Shown: one piece after another, positions 36,925 through 45,745 of the stretch | Numbering within the stretch: position 1 is the stretch's first letter | Layout of the letters: the number at the start of each line of letters is the position of its first letter | Assembly: GCF_002294725.1 (NCBI RefSeq) | Contig: NZ_NSFT01000006.1 | Span: 338,825-402,824, forward strand | Length of the DNA: 64,000 nucleotides | Reading direction: 5' to 3' | Source: Mesorhizobium sp. WSM4313 | GTDB lineage: Bacteria > Pseudomonadota > Alphaproteobacteria > Rhizobiales > Rhizobiaceae | Position numbers and translations under genes: made by a program | The notes under the pieces: generated by a model | What the model saw: only the letters and a program-made list of their open reading frames with translations | What the model was told of the DNA's origin: nothing | Databases searched by the model: none

Positions 36925-37038
36925 CGCGTTTTCCGGAGCGCCACCCCACCCCCAGGTCAGATCGGAGAGAGACCCCGGGTGCGCCATTCAAACAAACACG
37001 CCGGGCGCTCAAATGTTGGTCGTGTTGAAAAGACGCAT

Positions 37039-38070
37039 ATGCTGTATATAGCCCGTTATCAAGAGACCTGGATGCTGTTGCATTCGAGCTTTTTCAAAAA
37101 ACTCAATTGGAGCGCGCATGAAAATTCCACGGGGCGATCATGGCTGCCACGCCGGGTCCGACTGAAAGCGGCGGCCGTGCCAAAGGCCCTGCGCGAATAT
37201 GACTTGCGGCAATGGCTGAGGCTGCAGCCGCTGCTGCATGCCGTCAAGAGTGCCCGTTACCGGAAAATCGACCGGAGGTTTCTGCGTCAGCCGCTCAAGA
37301 ATGGCGACATCCAAGGGATCCGTGCCGCCGCCCGCGATCGGTGTGTCCTGATTACCGTCGCTTTCGGCGATGCTCAGTGCCTGGAATTGCAGTTGCGGCT
37401 GACGAGACGATTCGTTCGCCATGATCTCCACATCGTTGCCGACAACAGCATCAGCGAAGCTTCCGCACGCGACAACAGGCAGGTATGCGCAACCCATGGC
37501 GCCGCGCATGTCAGGCTGCCGACCAATCCGTGGACCGCAAGAAGCCCGAGCCGGTCCCATGGCGCGGCGCTCAACTGGATGTGGCACAATATTCTGAAGC
37601 CTGCCGCGCCGACCGCGTTCGGATTCCTGGACCAGGATCTTTTCCCGACGCAGCCATGCGACCCTTTCGAGCCTCTTGAAGTTGCGCCGTTTCACGGCGA
37701 CCTCCGCAGGGCAGGCTCGCGATGGTATTTGTGGGCTGGCTATTGCTTCTTCCGATTCGACGCCGTCGGCCGCAAGCCTCTCGATTTCGGGCTCGACTGG
37801 TTCGCCGGCCTCGACACCGGCGGAGCCAACTGGGAGGCGCTCTATCGGTATGTGGATCCGAGCACAGTTCCGCAACGGCCGATAACCGCATTCGCGGCCT
37901 TGCCTGGGGTTGAGCTCAGACGGGCCTATTGCGAATGGCGGGGAAGCTGGCTTCATGAAGTCGGCCTCGATGGCGACCTCTCGTTGAAGGCGAAAAAGCG
38001 TGAGGCGGTGCTGCGGCTGCTCGCGCCCGCACTTGAGGTCCCGCTCGGATCGGCGCGACAAGGAAATTGA
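37039..38070 (+). CDS. Glycosyltransferase-like protein of unrecognised family
   Basis: A protein of up to 343 residues. The clearest parts are VLITVAFGDAQCLELQLRLT, HIVADNS, and FGFLDQDLFPTQPCDP, where DQD resembles the DxD metal/nucleotide-sugar motif of GT-A enzymes; WAGYCFFRFD and a CEWRGSWLHE stretch follow. It ends four bases into a TTG that opens the next frame, and lies in a row with two glycosyltransferases. The start is uncertain: ATG 37039 and ATG 37072 are both possible with weak ribosome sites. The glycosyltransferase role is inferred from context and DxD only. Confidence 0.55.
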   Translation: MLYIARYQETWMLLHSSFFKKLNWSAHENSTGRSWLPRRVRLKAAAVPKALREYDLRQWLRLQPLLHAVKSARYRKIDRRFLRQPLKNGDIQGIRAAARDRCVLITVAFGDAQCLELQLRLTRRFVRHDLHIVADNSISEASARDNRQVCATHGAAHVRLPTNPWTARSPSRSHGAALNWMWHNILKPAAPTAFGFLDQDLFPTQPCDPFEPLEVAPFHGDLRRAGSRWYLWAGYCFFRFDAVGRKPLDFGLDWFAGLDTGGANWEALYRYVDPSTVPQRPITAFAALPGVELRRAYCEWRGSWLHEVGLDGDLSLKAKKREAVLRLLAPALEVPLGSARQGN

Positions 38071-38180
38071 CGGTCGACAGACCGAGGAAACTTTGGAATT
38101 GGAATTTTGAAGCCAGGCTGCCGACATCCGAGAATTCAACGGCCATTCGGTCGCGACCAATCATCGCAAGGAAAGTTCCA

Positions 38181-39146
38181 TTGCCGATAGTAAGCGTCAT
38201 CATTCCGGTGCGAGACGGCGCGCAATATGTCGGCGAGGCCCTGCAAAGCATCCTGGACCAGGATCTGGCGGATATCGAAATCATCGTTGTCGACGACGGA
38301 TCTTGCGACGACAGCGCCGCGATCGCGACATCGATCGGCAACCGTGATGGCCGCGTCAAAGTTGTCGCCAACCACGGCAAGGGGATCGTCGATGCGCTGA
38401 ACATGGGGATTTCGCTCGCGCGGGCCCCTCTTGCCGCGCGCATGGATTGCGACGATATCTCGCTGTCCGACAGGTTGCGCCTGCAGGTGGCGTGTTTCCA
38501 GGCCGACGCCGATTTGCAGTTGCTCGGCACGGCGGGATTGCAGGTCGACCGGGACGGAAACCCGTTGGGGCCGATAGACGTTCCGGCCGGCAACGACCAG
38601 TTGCGGGACGCGCTTGCCAGGTACAATCCGATGCTTCATCCGACGGTGATGTTCCGGACCGAGGCCGTCCGGCGCGCGGGAGGCTACCGTCGGGCGTTCA
38701 CCTATGCGGAGGACTACGATCTTTGGCTGCGGCTTTCCGAGACCGGAAAACTGGCCAACATGGATGCGCGGCTCGTGAAGCTGAGATCGCATCCGGGACA
38801 GGTATCGCGCATGAAGCAGGACCAGCAGAAGGCTGCCGCGGCATTGGCCAGGCAGTCGGCGCTGCTGCGTCGCAATCGCACCGAGCCGTTCGACGCCAAC
38901 AGCCAACCCGCGCAGGCCATCGCGAGCTTTCTGGCATCGCGCGCCGCCACAGGGGCCGGCATCTCCAGCCTGGAAAGACGCGACATCGAGTTGCTGTTGC
39001 GAACCGCGGGCATACCCATGGCGGTCACTTGCAAGCTGCTGTTCCTGGCGGCTGTCGGCGCCCCTTCCTTCAGGACGCTTGCGCTGGGACCTCGACTGGC
39101 CTGGCGCAGGATGATCGCGCGCCCTGCAAGAATTCGGCCCAGCTGA
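38181..39146 (+). CDS. Glycosyltransferase family 2
   Basis: A ~321-residue GT-A enzyme. It has the opening strand IVSVIIPVRDGAQYVGEAL, the UDP-binding VDDGSCDD, and the metal-binding RMDCDD, followed by AEDYDLWLRLSETGK, the usual catalytic-base region. The frame extends up to a TTG at 38067 overlapping the previous stop, but TTG 38181 gives the standard family N-terminus with AAGGAAAG upstream. Its TGA overlaps the ATG of the next gene. It probably builds a surface glycan with its neighbours. Confidence 0.85.
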   Translation: MPIVSVIIPVRDGAQYVGEALQSILDQDLADIEIIVVDDGSCDDSAAIATSIGNRDGRVKVVANHGKGIVDALNMGISLARAPLAARMDCDDISLSDRLRLQVACFQADADLQLLGTAGLQVDRDGNPLGPIDVPAGNDQLRDALARYNPMLHPTVMFRTEAVRRAGGYRRAFTYAEDYDLWLRLSETGKLANMDARLVKLRSHPGQVSRMKQDQQKAAAALARQSALLRRNRTEPFDANSQPAQAIASFLASRAATGAGISSLERRDIELLLRTAGIPMAVTCKLLFLAAVGAPSFRTLALGPRLAWRRMIARPARIRPS

Positions 39147-40573
39147 TGCGGCTTGTCGTCGATCTCTCGAGCATGGTGCGCTGGCTCGGCCCCCCGGTCG
39201 GCCTGGTCCGCGTGCAACGCCACTACGCAGCCGCGGCGGCCGCATTCAAGGCCTCCGAGGTGGCATTCACGGTGTTCGACCCGATCGAGCGGGTGCTTAG
39301 ACAGGTTTCGCCGACCATGGCGGCGGAGATCATCGCCGGCAACATTTCGTGCGACATGAGCTTTTACCCGGACCCTGCCCGCTTCAAGACGCGGTTTTAC
39401 GATCGCTGGCCGAACTGGGCCCGGCGGTCGCTGATGGCGATCATCAGACCGCGCCGGATCCTGATAATGGAAATCGGCGCGTTCGGCCGACGCAATCCCG
39501 GCAGCCCTTTGCATCGTTTCCTCGAGCGGATCGAAAACCGGCTGATGAAGGAAACCGAGCGGCGGCAAGTCGCTGGCGTGGGCGGTTCACGCGCCCGGAT
39601 CGTCCCGCTCAGGACCGTGGCCGGCAACAAATACGACCTTTCGCCCGGCGACCATCTGCTCTTGATGAACAACGACTGGGCGCACACCGATATCGAGGTC
39701 ATTTCGCGTGAGGCGCGCTTGGCCGGCGCAAAGCTGATCGTGCTGTTGAACGACATCATTCCGATCCAGTTTCCCGAATGGTACAAGCCGCACGACGTCA
39801 AGAGATTCACGGATTATGTGGATCTGGCGATGAGGCTGGCAGACCGTTTCATCCTGACTTCGAGGCGCGTCACCACCGATGTCGTGGAATATGCCGCCAA
39901 GCGCGGCATCCACCTGCCGCAGCTGGAGCATGTCCCTCTCGGCTGCGACAGTGCCCGCAAATCGAAGGCGGACGGCCGCCTGCCGGATGGGCTCGAGACG
40001 GATCGCTACGTCCTCTTCGTTTCCACCATCGAACCGCGCAAGAACCACTCGCTGCTCATGGATGTCTGGACGCGCCTCGTCCTGGACGGAACAGTCGCGC
40101 GTAGCGGCATGAAGCTGCTTTTCGTCGGCCGCAGCGGCTGGATGGTCGACGGCATCCTGGCCAAGCTTCACGGCCATCCTGCCTACGGCAAGAGCCTCGT
40201 TCATCTCGACAACGTCGATGATGGTACGCTGTCCCTTCTTTACCGCAACAGCGCGTTCTGCGTGTACCCGTCGCTCTATGAGGGATATGGGCTGCCGCCT
40301 GTCGAGGCGCTGGCCTACGGCAAGGCGCTGATCGCCTCGACGGGCGGAGCCATCGCCGAAGTGGTCGGTTCGTCGGGACTCTGCCTCGATCCGCTCGACG
40401 TCGAAGCATGGGAAAACGCGATGCGGGAGTGGATCAGTTCGCCCGCGGCCCGTGCTCCGTACGAGGCGAAGGCCGCATATTTCGTGGCGCGAAGCTGGGG
40501 GCAGGCCGGCCGGGAGACGCTGGAGGCGACGCTGGCACCCTTCCCTGACGAAATCCAAACGCCGCAACGTTGA
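39146..40573 (+). CDS. Glycosyltransferase family 4
   Basis: A 475-residue GT-B enzyme. It has a ~200-residue N-terminal half with no named motif (begins MRLVVDLSSMVRW), then LIVLLNDIIPIQFPEW, and a typical GT4 C-terminal domain: FVSTIEPRKNH (nucleotide binding), LLFVGRSGW, and YPSLYEGYGLPPVEALAYGK, with the E-x7-E motif. The ATG overlaps the preceding TGA (TGATG). It resembles mannosyltransferases of O-antigen or exopolysaccharide clusters; the sugar is unknown. Confidence 0.87.
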   Translation: MRLVVDLSSMVRWLGPPVGLVRVQRHYAAAAAAFKASEVAFTVFDPIERVLRQVSPTMAAEIIAGNISCDMSFYPDPARFKTRFYDRWPNWARRSLMAIIRPRRILIMEIGAFGRRNPGSPLHRFLERIENRLMKETERRQVAGVGGSRARIVPLRTVAGNKYDLSPGDHLLLMNNDWAHTDIEVISREARLAGAKLIVLLNDIIPIQFPEWYKPHDVKRFTDYVDLAMRLADRFILTSRRVTTDVVEYAAKRGIHLPQLEHVPLGCDSARKSKADGRLPDGLETDRYVLFVSTIEPRKNHSLLMDVWTRLVLDGTVARSGMKLLFVGRSGWMVDGILAKLHGHPAYGKSLVHLDNVDDGTLSLLYRNSAFCVYPSLYEGYGLPPVEALAYGKALIASTGGAIAEVVGSSGLCLDPLDVEAWENAMREWISSPAARAPYEAKAAYFVARSWGQAGRETLEATLAPFPDEIQTPQR

Positions 40574-40756
40574 AATCGCTGTATGCCAGCCGATCGCGGT
40601 CATCCGGCCGACGCCGGCGAGTCGGTTCGTCGGCAAATGGCGGGCTGACGAAGGCGGCGCTTCGCTGGTGCCGCGCTGCTCGCTGGACGCTCAAGTTCAT
40701 CGGGACTACCTTCCTTTCACCCGCAAGCGGCGCGGCGACATCGGAGGGAAAAGATC

Positions 40757-41311
40757 ATGACTTTGCAAGGCGATGCTCTGAAAGACGCGATCGGCCAGAC
40801 GCGGGACAAATGGGGATGGTTTGTGGCGCTCGGCGTGTTGCTGCTGATCTTCGGCGGCATCGCTTTCGGCAATCTGTTCATCGCCACCGTCGCTTCCGTC
40901 TATGTCGTCGGCTGGCTGATGCTGATGGCAGGTGTCATCGAGATCATCCACGCCTTCGGGGTCAAGACCTGGGGACGTTTCTTCTACTGGCTGCTGAGCG
41001 GCCTGCTCTACGCCGTTGCCGGCTTCTTCGCCTTCGACAACCCGTTGCTTGCCTCGGCGGTGCTGACGCTGCTATTGGCCATCGCGCTCGTCGCTTCGGG
41101 GCTTTTGCGGTCCTGGGTGGCCTTCAATCATCGGCCACAGCAAGGCTGGGGATGGCTGCTGGCCGCCGGCATCATCACCATTGTGCTCGGCCTGATGATT
41201 GCCATGGGCTGGCCGGTGAACAGCCTTTGGGTGCTGGGCCTCTTCCTGGCGATCGATCTAGTGTTCCAGGGATGGAGCTTCATCGCCATCGGGCTGGCGC
41301 TGAAGCGGTAG
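40757..41311 (+). CDS. HdeD family membrane protein
   Basis: A 184-residue membrane protein with six hydrophobic segments arranged as three similar pairs, typical of HdeD (DUF308): GWFVALGVLLLIFGGIAF, then VVGWLMLMAGVIEIIHAF, and so on. HdeD is linked with acid resistance in E. coli; in Rhizobiales the role is unknown. GGAGGG lies about 8 bases before the ATG. The 183 bases upstream show no gene. Confidence 0.85.
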   Translation: MTLQGDALKDAIGQTRDKWGWFVALGVLLLIFGGIAFGNLFIATVASVYVVGWLMLMAGVIEIIHAFGVKTWGRFFYWLLSGLLYAVAGFFAFDNPLLASAVLTLLLAIALVASGLLRSWVAFNHRPQQGWGWLLAAGIITIVLGLMIAMGWPVNSLWVLGLFLAIDLVFQGWSFIAIGLALKR

Positions 41312-41334
41312 CAGCAAGCGGCGATCCAGGGTGT

Positions 41335-41466
41335 GTTGAGATTCAGGTCAGGCCGAGCCGAGAACGGCGGTTTCCGAGAACCGGAGCGGAGCGTACTTCT
41401 CGTACGTGAGCACCGGAAGCGCAGGAAACCGTCGTTCGCAGGCCGGCATCACCTGAATATCAACGC
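41335..41466. repeat. MITE-like element, copy 1
   Basis: Ends GTTGAGATTCAGGT and ACCTGAATATCAAC form a terminal inverted repeat (13 of 14 match). The interior contains GAGAACCGGAGCGGAGCGTAC and a near mirror of it. A related copy, in the other orientation, lies at 48657-48851. The element ends 3 bases before the ribF stop codon. Confidence 0.8.
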
Positions 41467-41469
41467 AGC

Positions 41470-42453
41470 CTAGAACGCGATTTCGGCGTCCAGTTGCGAA
41501 AGCGGGCGCACGCCCTTGAGCAGCGCCCTCGCCTCTGCCTCGTCCTTTTTCATCTGTGCTACCAGCGCATCGAGGCCGTCGAATTTGAGCTCCGGCCGCA
41601 GGAAGCCGAAGAACGACACCTGGCAGGTCTCGCCATAAAGATCGCCGGAAAAATCGAAGACGTAGGTTTCGAGCAGCGGCGCGCCATTGTCGTCGACGGT
41701 GGGACGCCGGCCGAAGCTGGCGACACCGTCATGAAGCGCGCCGTCGGCGCGACGGAAGCGGACGGCATAAATCCCCTCCTTCAAGGCCGCTTCCGGCGAA
41801 AGCCGCATATTGGCGGTCGGGAAGCCGAGGGTGCGGCCAAGCCGCTGACCGCCGATCACTTCGGTCTCGATGGTGAAACGGTAGCCGAGCAGGCCGGCGG
41901 CCTCCTCCACCTTGCCTTCGGCGAGCAGGTCCCGGATGCGGCTCGACGAAACCACCTCCGCGCCTTCATCGCGGAAGGCGTCGACCAGCGTCACGCCGAA
42001 GCCGTGCCGTTCGCCAGCCGCCATCAGAAAGGCCGGCCCGCCCTGGCGGTCCTTGCCGAAATGGAAGTCGAAACCGGTGACGGCGTGGCGGATGCCGAGG
42101 TTCTTCTCCAGCACATCGGTCACGAAAGCCTCAGGCGAGAGCGAGGCAAAATCGCGCGTGAACGGCTGCTCGACCAAAGCGGCAAAGCCAAGTCCGGCGA
42201 GCAGCCGCGCCTTCATCGGCGGCGGCGTCAGCACGAAGAGTGGCACCTGTGGCCGGAACACCTTGCGCGGATGCGGCTCGAAGGTGAGCACCAAAGCGGG
42301 CACGCCATTGCGGGTTGCTTCGCTCAGCGCGCGCTCCAGGACGGACTGATGGCCGCGATGGACACCGTCGAAATTACCGATCGCCACGACGCCGCCACGC
42401 AGATGCGCGGGCAGCGGCGCGACCGCCGAAAGACGTTGGAAGGCTTGGTTCAT
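41470..42453 (-). CDS. ribF: Bifunctional riboflavin kinase / FAD synthetase
   Basis: A 327-residue enzyme making FMN and FAD from riboflavin. The N-terminal adenylyltransferase domain has GNFDGVHRGHQ (HxGH-type motif) and SSSRIRDLL. The C-terminal kinase domain has RTLGFPTANM with the Mg-binding PTAN and ends near KFDGLDALVAQMKKD. Length and domain order are normal. It lies 32 bases after the HAD gene, in the same direction. In many bacteria ribF is beside ileS; here about 7 kb separates them. Confidence 0.95.
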   Translation of the reverse strand: MNQAFQRLSAVAPLPAHLRGGVVAIGNFDGVHRGHQSVLERALSEATRNGVPALVLTFEPHPRKVFRPQVPLFVLTPPPMKARLLAGLGFAALVEQPFTRDFASLSPEAFVTDVLEKNLGIRHAVTGFDFHFGKDRQGGPAFLMAAGERHGFGVTLVDAFRDEGAEVVSSSRIRDLLAEGKVEEAAGLLGYRFTIETEVIGGQRLGRTLGFPTANMRLSPEAALKEGIYAVRFRRADGALHDGVASFGRRPTVDDNGAPLLETYVFDFSGDLYGETCQVSFFGFLRPELKFDGLDALVAQMKKDEAEARALLKGVRPLSQLDAEIAF

Positions 42454-42485
42454 GTCGAGGCGCCCGTCATGGCGACACCACCAAC

Positions 42486-43346
42486 CTATTGCAGACGCGC
42501 AATGACGGCGGCCGGCCGGTAGCCGTGCTTTTCAAGGAAGCCGGCCAGCCTTTCAGGATCGGGGCGGAGCGGATCGCCATAGTCGCGAGCGTGGATGCCG
42601 CCCGAAACATAGAGCACGTCAAAGCCGTTGTCGGCCGCGCCCTTGACGTCGGTCATCATGCCGTCGCCGATGGCGAGGACCTCGCTGCGCTCGACGGCGC
42701 GGCCAAGAAGGCCGGCGACCTCCTTCATGGCGACATCATAGATCGGCGCGAAGGGCTTGCCGGCAATCAACGTACGGCCACCCAGCTGCGCGTAATCTCG
42801 CGCGAGCGCGCCGGCGCACCAGATGGTGCGCTCGCCGCGCTCCACCAAGATATCCGGATTGGCGCAAATGAACGGCAGATTGCGGGCACGCAGCCGCCGC
42901 AGCAGCTCCGCATAGTCGGCGGGCTTCTCGACCTCGTCGTCATAGAGGCCCGTGCAGACGATGCCCGAGGCCTCGAATTCCTCGACGAGATCGACGTCGA
43001 GCCCATCATAAAGGGTGAAATCGCGCTCGGGACCGATGTGAAAGATCTTCGTCGGTCCTTCTGCGATCAGGTCGCGGGTCACATCGCCTGATGTGACGAC
43101 GTGGTCAAAGGCGTCGGCGGGTACCCCGATGACCTTCATCTGGGCGACGACATCGGCGCTGCGGCGCGGCGAATTGGTGATGAGCACGACCGGCACATTC
43201 GCCGCGCGCGCCCTTGCAAGCGCCGCGGCAGCGGCCGGAAAGTGCCATTCGCCATTGTGCACGACGCCCCATACGTCGCACAGTATGGCGGCGTAGCGCC
43301 CTGCAAGATCATCGAGCGAAGCGATAATGTCAGGCGAATCCGCCAT
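42486..43346 (-). CDS. HAD-superfamily hydrolase, TIGR01459 family
   Basis: A 286-residue HAD hydrolase of the subclass IIA type (NagD-like). Motif I is LCDVWGVVHNG (nucleophile Asp), motif II VLITNSPR, motif III GKPFAPIYDVA, motif IV AIGDGMMTDVKGA. This family is found mainly in alphaproteobacteria next to ribF, as here. The substrate is not established. It is first in a two-gene operon with ribF. Confidence 0.9.
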   Translation of the reverse strand: MADSPDIIASLDDLAGRYAAILCDVWGVVHNGEWHFPAAAAALARARAANVPVVLITNSPRRSADVVAQMKVIGVPADAFDHVVTSGDVTRDLIAEGPTKIFHIGPERDFTLYDGLDVDLVEEFEASGIVCTGLYDDEVEKPADYAELLRRLRARNLPFICANPDILVERGERTIWCAGALARDYAQLGGRTLIAGKPFAPIYDVAMKEVAGLLGRAVERSEVLAIGDGMMTDVKGAADNGFDVLYVSGGIHARDYGDPLRPDPERLAGFLEKHGYRPAAVIARLQ

Positions 43347-43556
43347 GCCGTGTCCCTGATTTCGATCCTGACAAGACCGCGACAGCCATTCTTCAGTTCA
43401 GAGGACGCCACGGCCGGTCCCGCATAACCGAAGCGCTTCATCCTGTCACCAGCTTTCCGGCATCGGCCTTCGACGGCGCGTCGGTGCACAGGGTTAATGC
43501 CCAGTCAAACGACCGTGCGATCTTGACGCTTCGAGGGAGCTAAAATTTAACGATTC

Positions 43557-45548
43557 ATGGATCATGCTAAACGAGAAACTATAGGATCCTGGCGGGGGCT
43601 AAGGGCATTGATCCGCAAATTCCTACGCGACAGACGAGGCAACTATGCCTTGATGACGGCCGTCACCATGATACCGCTGATGGGCGGGGTGGCGCTTGCG
43701 GTCGACTATACCGAGCTCATAAGAGAGCGGCAGGAGACGCTGAACGCGCTGGACGCCGCCGGCATCGCGACGGCACAGCATATCGTCGCCGGCGCCACCG
43801 ACGCCGAAGCCAAGGCCTATGCCAAGACATTTTTCGAGGCCAATCTGAGGCACGTCCTTCCGGCGAACACCACGCTGACGGTCACCTTGCCCAACAACAA
43901 TGCGGGCGGCGGCACGCTGGTGCTCGAAGCCGCCCTGAAGTACCAACCTTACTTCCTGCCGGCCGCGGTCGCATTGCTTGGCGGAACGCCGGGCCAGACG
44001 AACGTCAACTTCTCGGCCAGATCTGAAATTCGCCTTAAGAACACGCTGGAAGTGTCGCTGGTGCTCGACAATTCTGGCTCGATGGCCGAACTCGGCCACG
44101 GCTCGAATCAAGTACGTTTCGACCTTCTGAAGAGTGCCGCCAAGCAGCTTGTCGACCAGTTGTCGGGGCAAGCGCAGCTGATGAAGCAGATTTCCAAGCC
44201 GGTTCAGTTCAGCCTAGTTCCGTTCGCCGCCTCGGTGAATATAGGCCCGGCCAACTCGACGGCGGCGTGGATGGATCAGGATGGCATCTCGCCCATCCAG
44301 CACGAGAATTTCGACTGGACGACGATGACCCAGGGGAATTCGCCCTGGCCCCAGAGATATGTCGAGAAGGTCGGCAGCATCTGGTATGCGCGGGGCACCG
44401 ATTGGGATCCCACCCAAAAAGACAAGCCGCTGACGCGCTTCTCGCTCTACAAATGGATGCAGCGAATTTCGGCTTGCACCAAAGATTCGAACAATGTTTG
44501 CACGTCCAATATAACCTACGCGCCGATCGCGAGCTGGAGCGGCTGCGTCGAGTCGCGCCCCTATCCGTACAATATCCAGGATACGGCCGCCTCGACCTCC
44601 ACACCGGCGACGCTGTTCGTGCCGATGTTCGCGCCTGACGAGACCGACTATACCGACGGCTACTCCCGGCCTGCAAACAACAACTGGCATCTCGACGTGA
44701 CGTCCAGCAGCGACAGCCCGACACCGACGCGCCAAAAATACATGCCGAAATATTTCAACTACGGCAACAAGGTCACCCCCGCCTACGGCAACAATGCCGG
44801 CCCGAACACCAGTTGCAGCACGACCGCGATCACGCCGCTGACCGATGTCTCCACCTCTGCCGGCGCCACCACGGTCAAGAACGCGATCGACGCCATGGTC
44901 GATGTCGGCGCCACCAACGTGCCGGAAGGTATGGCCTGGGGCTGGCGGACGCTTTCCAGCACCGCGCCCTTCACCGAGGGACGCCCGGAAACACAAAAAG
45001 GCAACGACAAGGTTCTGATTGTGCTGACCGACGGGGCCAATACCTATTACACGCCGGATTCGGTGAGTGCCCAGTCGTACTCCGGCACCTACTACAGGAG
45101 CGGCGGCAACGATCTTTCCGGCAACAAGGCCATCTATTCCGCGCTTGGATATCTTGCCTACGGCAGCCAGACCAAGCCGTTCGGAAGCACCTACACCTAT
45201 GGCCGGCCATTCCTCGGCACCAGCATCAACGTCAGCAAGAGCGATTATTCGAACGCCAACTACACCAAGGCCATGAGCGAGCATCTGGCAACGCTATGCG
45301 ACAACGCCAAGGCGGCCAACATCGTCGTTATGACCATCGCCCTCGATCTCGATTCAACCAACACGGCCGAAGCGGCGCAGATGGCAGCGCTGAAGACCTG
45401 CTCGTCGGATTCGCGCTACGCTAAGGATCCAGCGGACCCGACCGGCAAGACGCCGAAGAAACTGTTCTGGAACTCGACCGGCGCCACGCTGTCGGACGAC
45501 TTCAAGGCGATCGGCAACGAATTGTCGAACCTGCGCATCGTCAGCTAA
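43557..45548 (+). CDS. TadG-like protein with von Willebrand A domain, paralog 1
   Basis: A 663-residue protein. Near the N-terminus is a TadE/TadG-type prepilin-like segment, DRRGNYALMTAVTMIPLMGGVALAVDY, a single helix with a basic lead. From ~165 follows a vWA domain with MIDAS motif DNSGSM; further landmarks are QFSLVPFAASVNIG, the cysteine-containing CVESRPYPYN, NVPEGMAWGWRTLSS and LIVLTDGANT. It is tandem with a close paralog at 45746. The ATG at 43557 is used, but TTG ~43607 would match the paralog's start better. Such proteins are thought to be anchored at the envelope with the outer part exposed, linked to Tad pili or adhesion. Confidence 0.85.
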   Translation: MDHAKRETIGSWRGLRALIRKFLRDRRGNYALMTAVTMIPLMGGVALAVDYTELIRERQETLNALDAAGIATAQHIVAGATDAEAKAYAKTFFEANLRHVLPANTTLTVTLPNNNAGGGTLVLEAALKYQPYFLPAAVALLGGTPGQTNVNFSARSEIRLKNTLEVSLVLDNSGSMAELGHGSNQVRFDLLKSAAKQLVDQLSGQAQLMKQISKPVQFSLVPFAASVNIGPANSTAAWMDQDGISPIQHENFDWTTMTQGNSPWPQRYVEKVGSIWYARGTDWDPTQKDKPLTRFSLYKWMQRISACTKDSNNVCTSNITYAPIASWSGCVESRPYPYNIQDTAASTSTPATLFVPMFAPDETDYTDGYSRPANNNWHLDVTSSSDSPTPTRQKYMPKYFNYGNKVTPAYGNNAGPNTSCSTTAITPLTDVSTSAGATTVKNAIDAMVDVGATNVPEGMAWGWRTLSSTAPFTEGRPETQKGNDKVLIVLTDGANTYYTPDSVSAQSYSGTYYRSGGNDLSGNKAIYSALGYLAYGSQTKPFGSTYTYGRPFLGTSINVSKSDYSNANYTKAMSEHLATLCDNAKAANIVVMTIALDLDSTNTAEAAQMAALKTCSSDSRYAKDPADPTGKTPKKLFWNSTGATLSDDFKAIGNELSNLRIVS

Positions 45549-45745
45549 TCTGCTCGGACAAGCGATCGACGACGCCCGTCGTAAAGCGGGCGCTTCCATC
45601 GTGCAGCGCACCATCGGAAATGATTTGGTTAGCGGCTGGTGAAGTCGCCGTTAAGCAATCGAGCGGTTTGCCAAACCGGTCCTTCAGCGTTTTGTGGAAA
45701 TGTCGCCCGACAGAGAATCCGCCGGCGGGGGGCCGCTCGAGAAAA

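Noticed and set aside
35911..37038. Upstream extension of the 37039 gene
   Set aside because: It is antisense to the WaaG-like glycosyltransferase.
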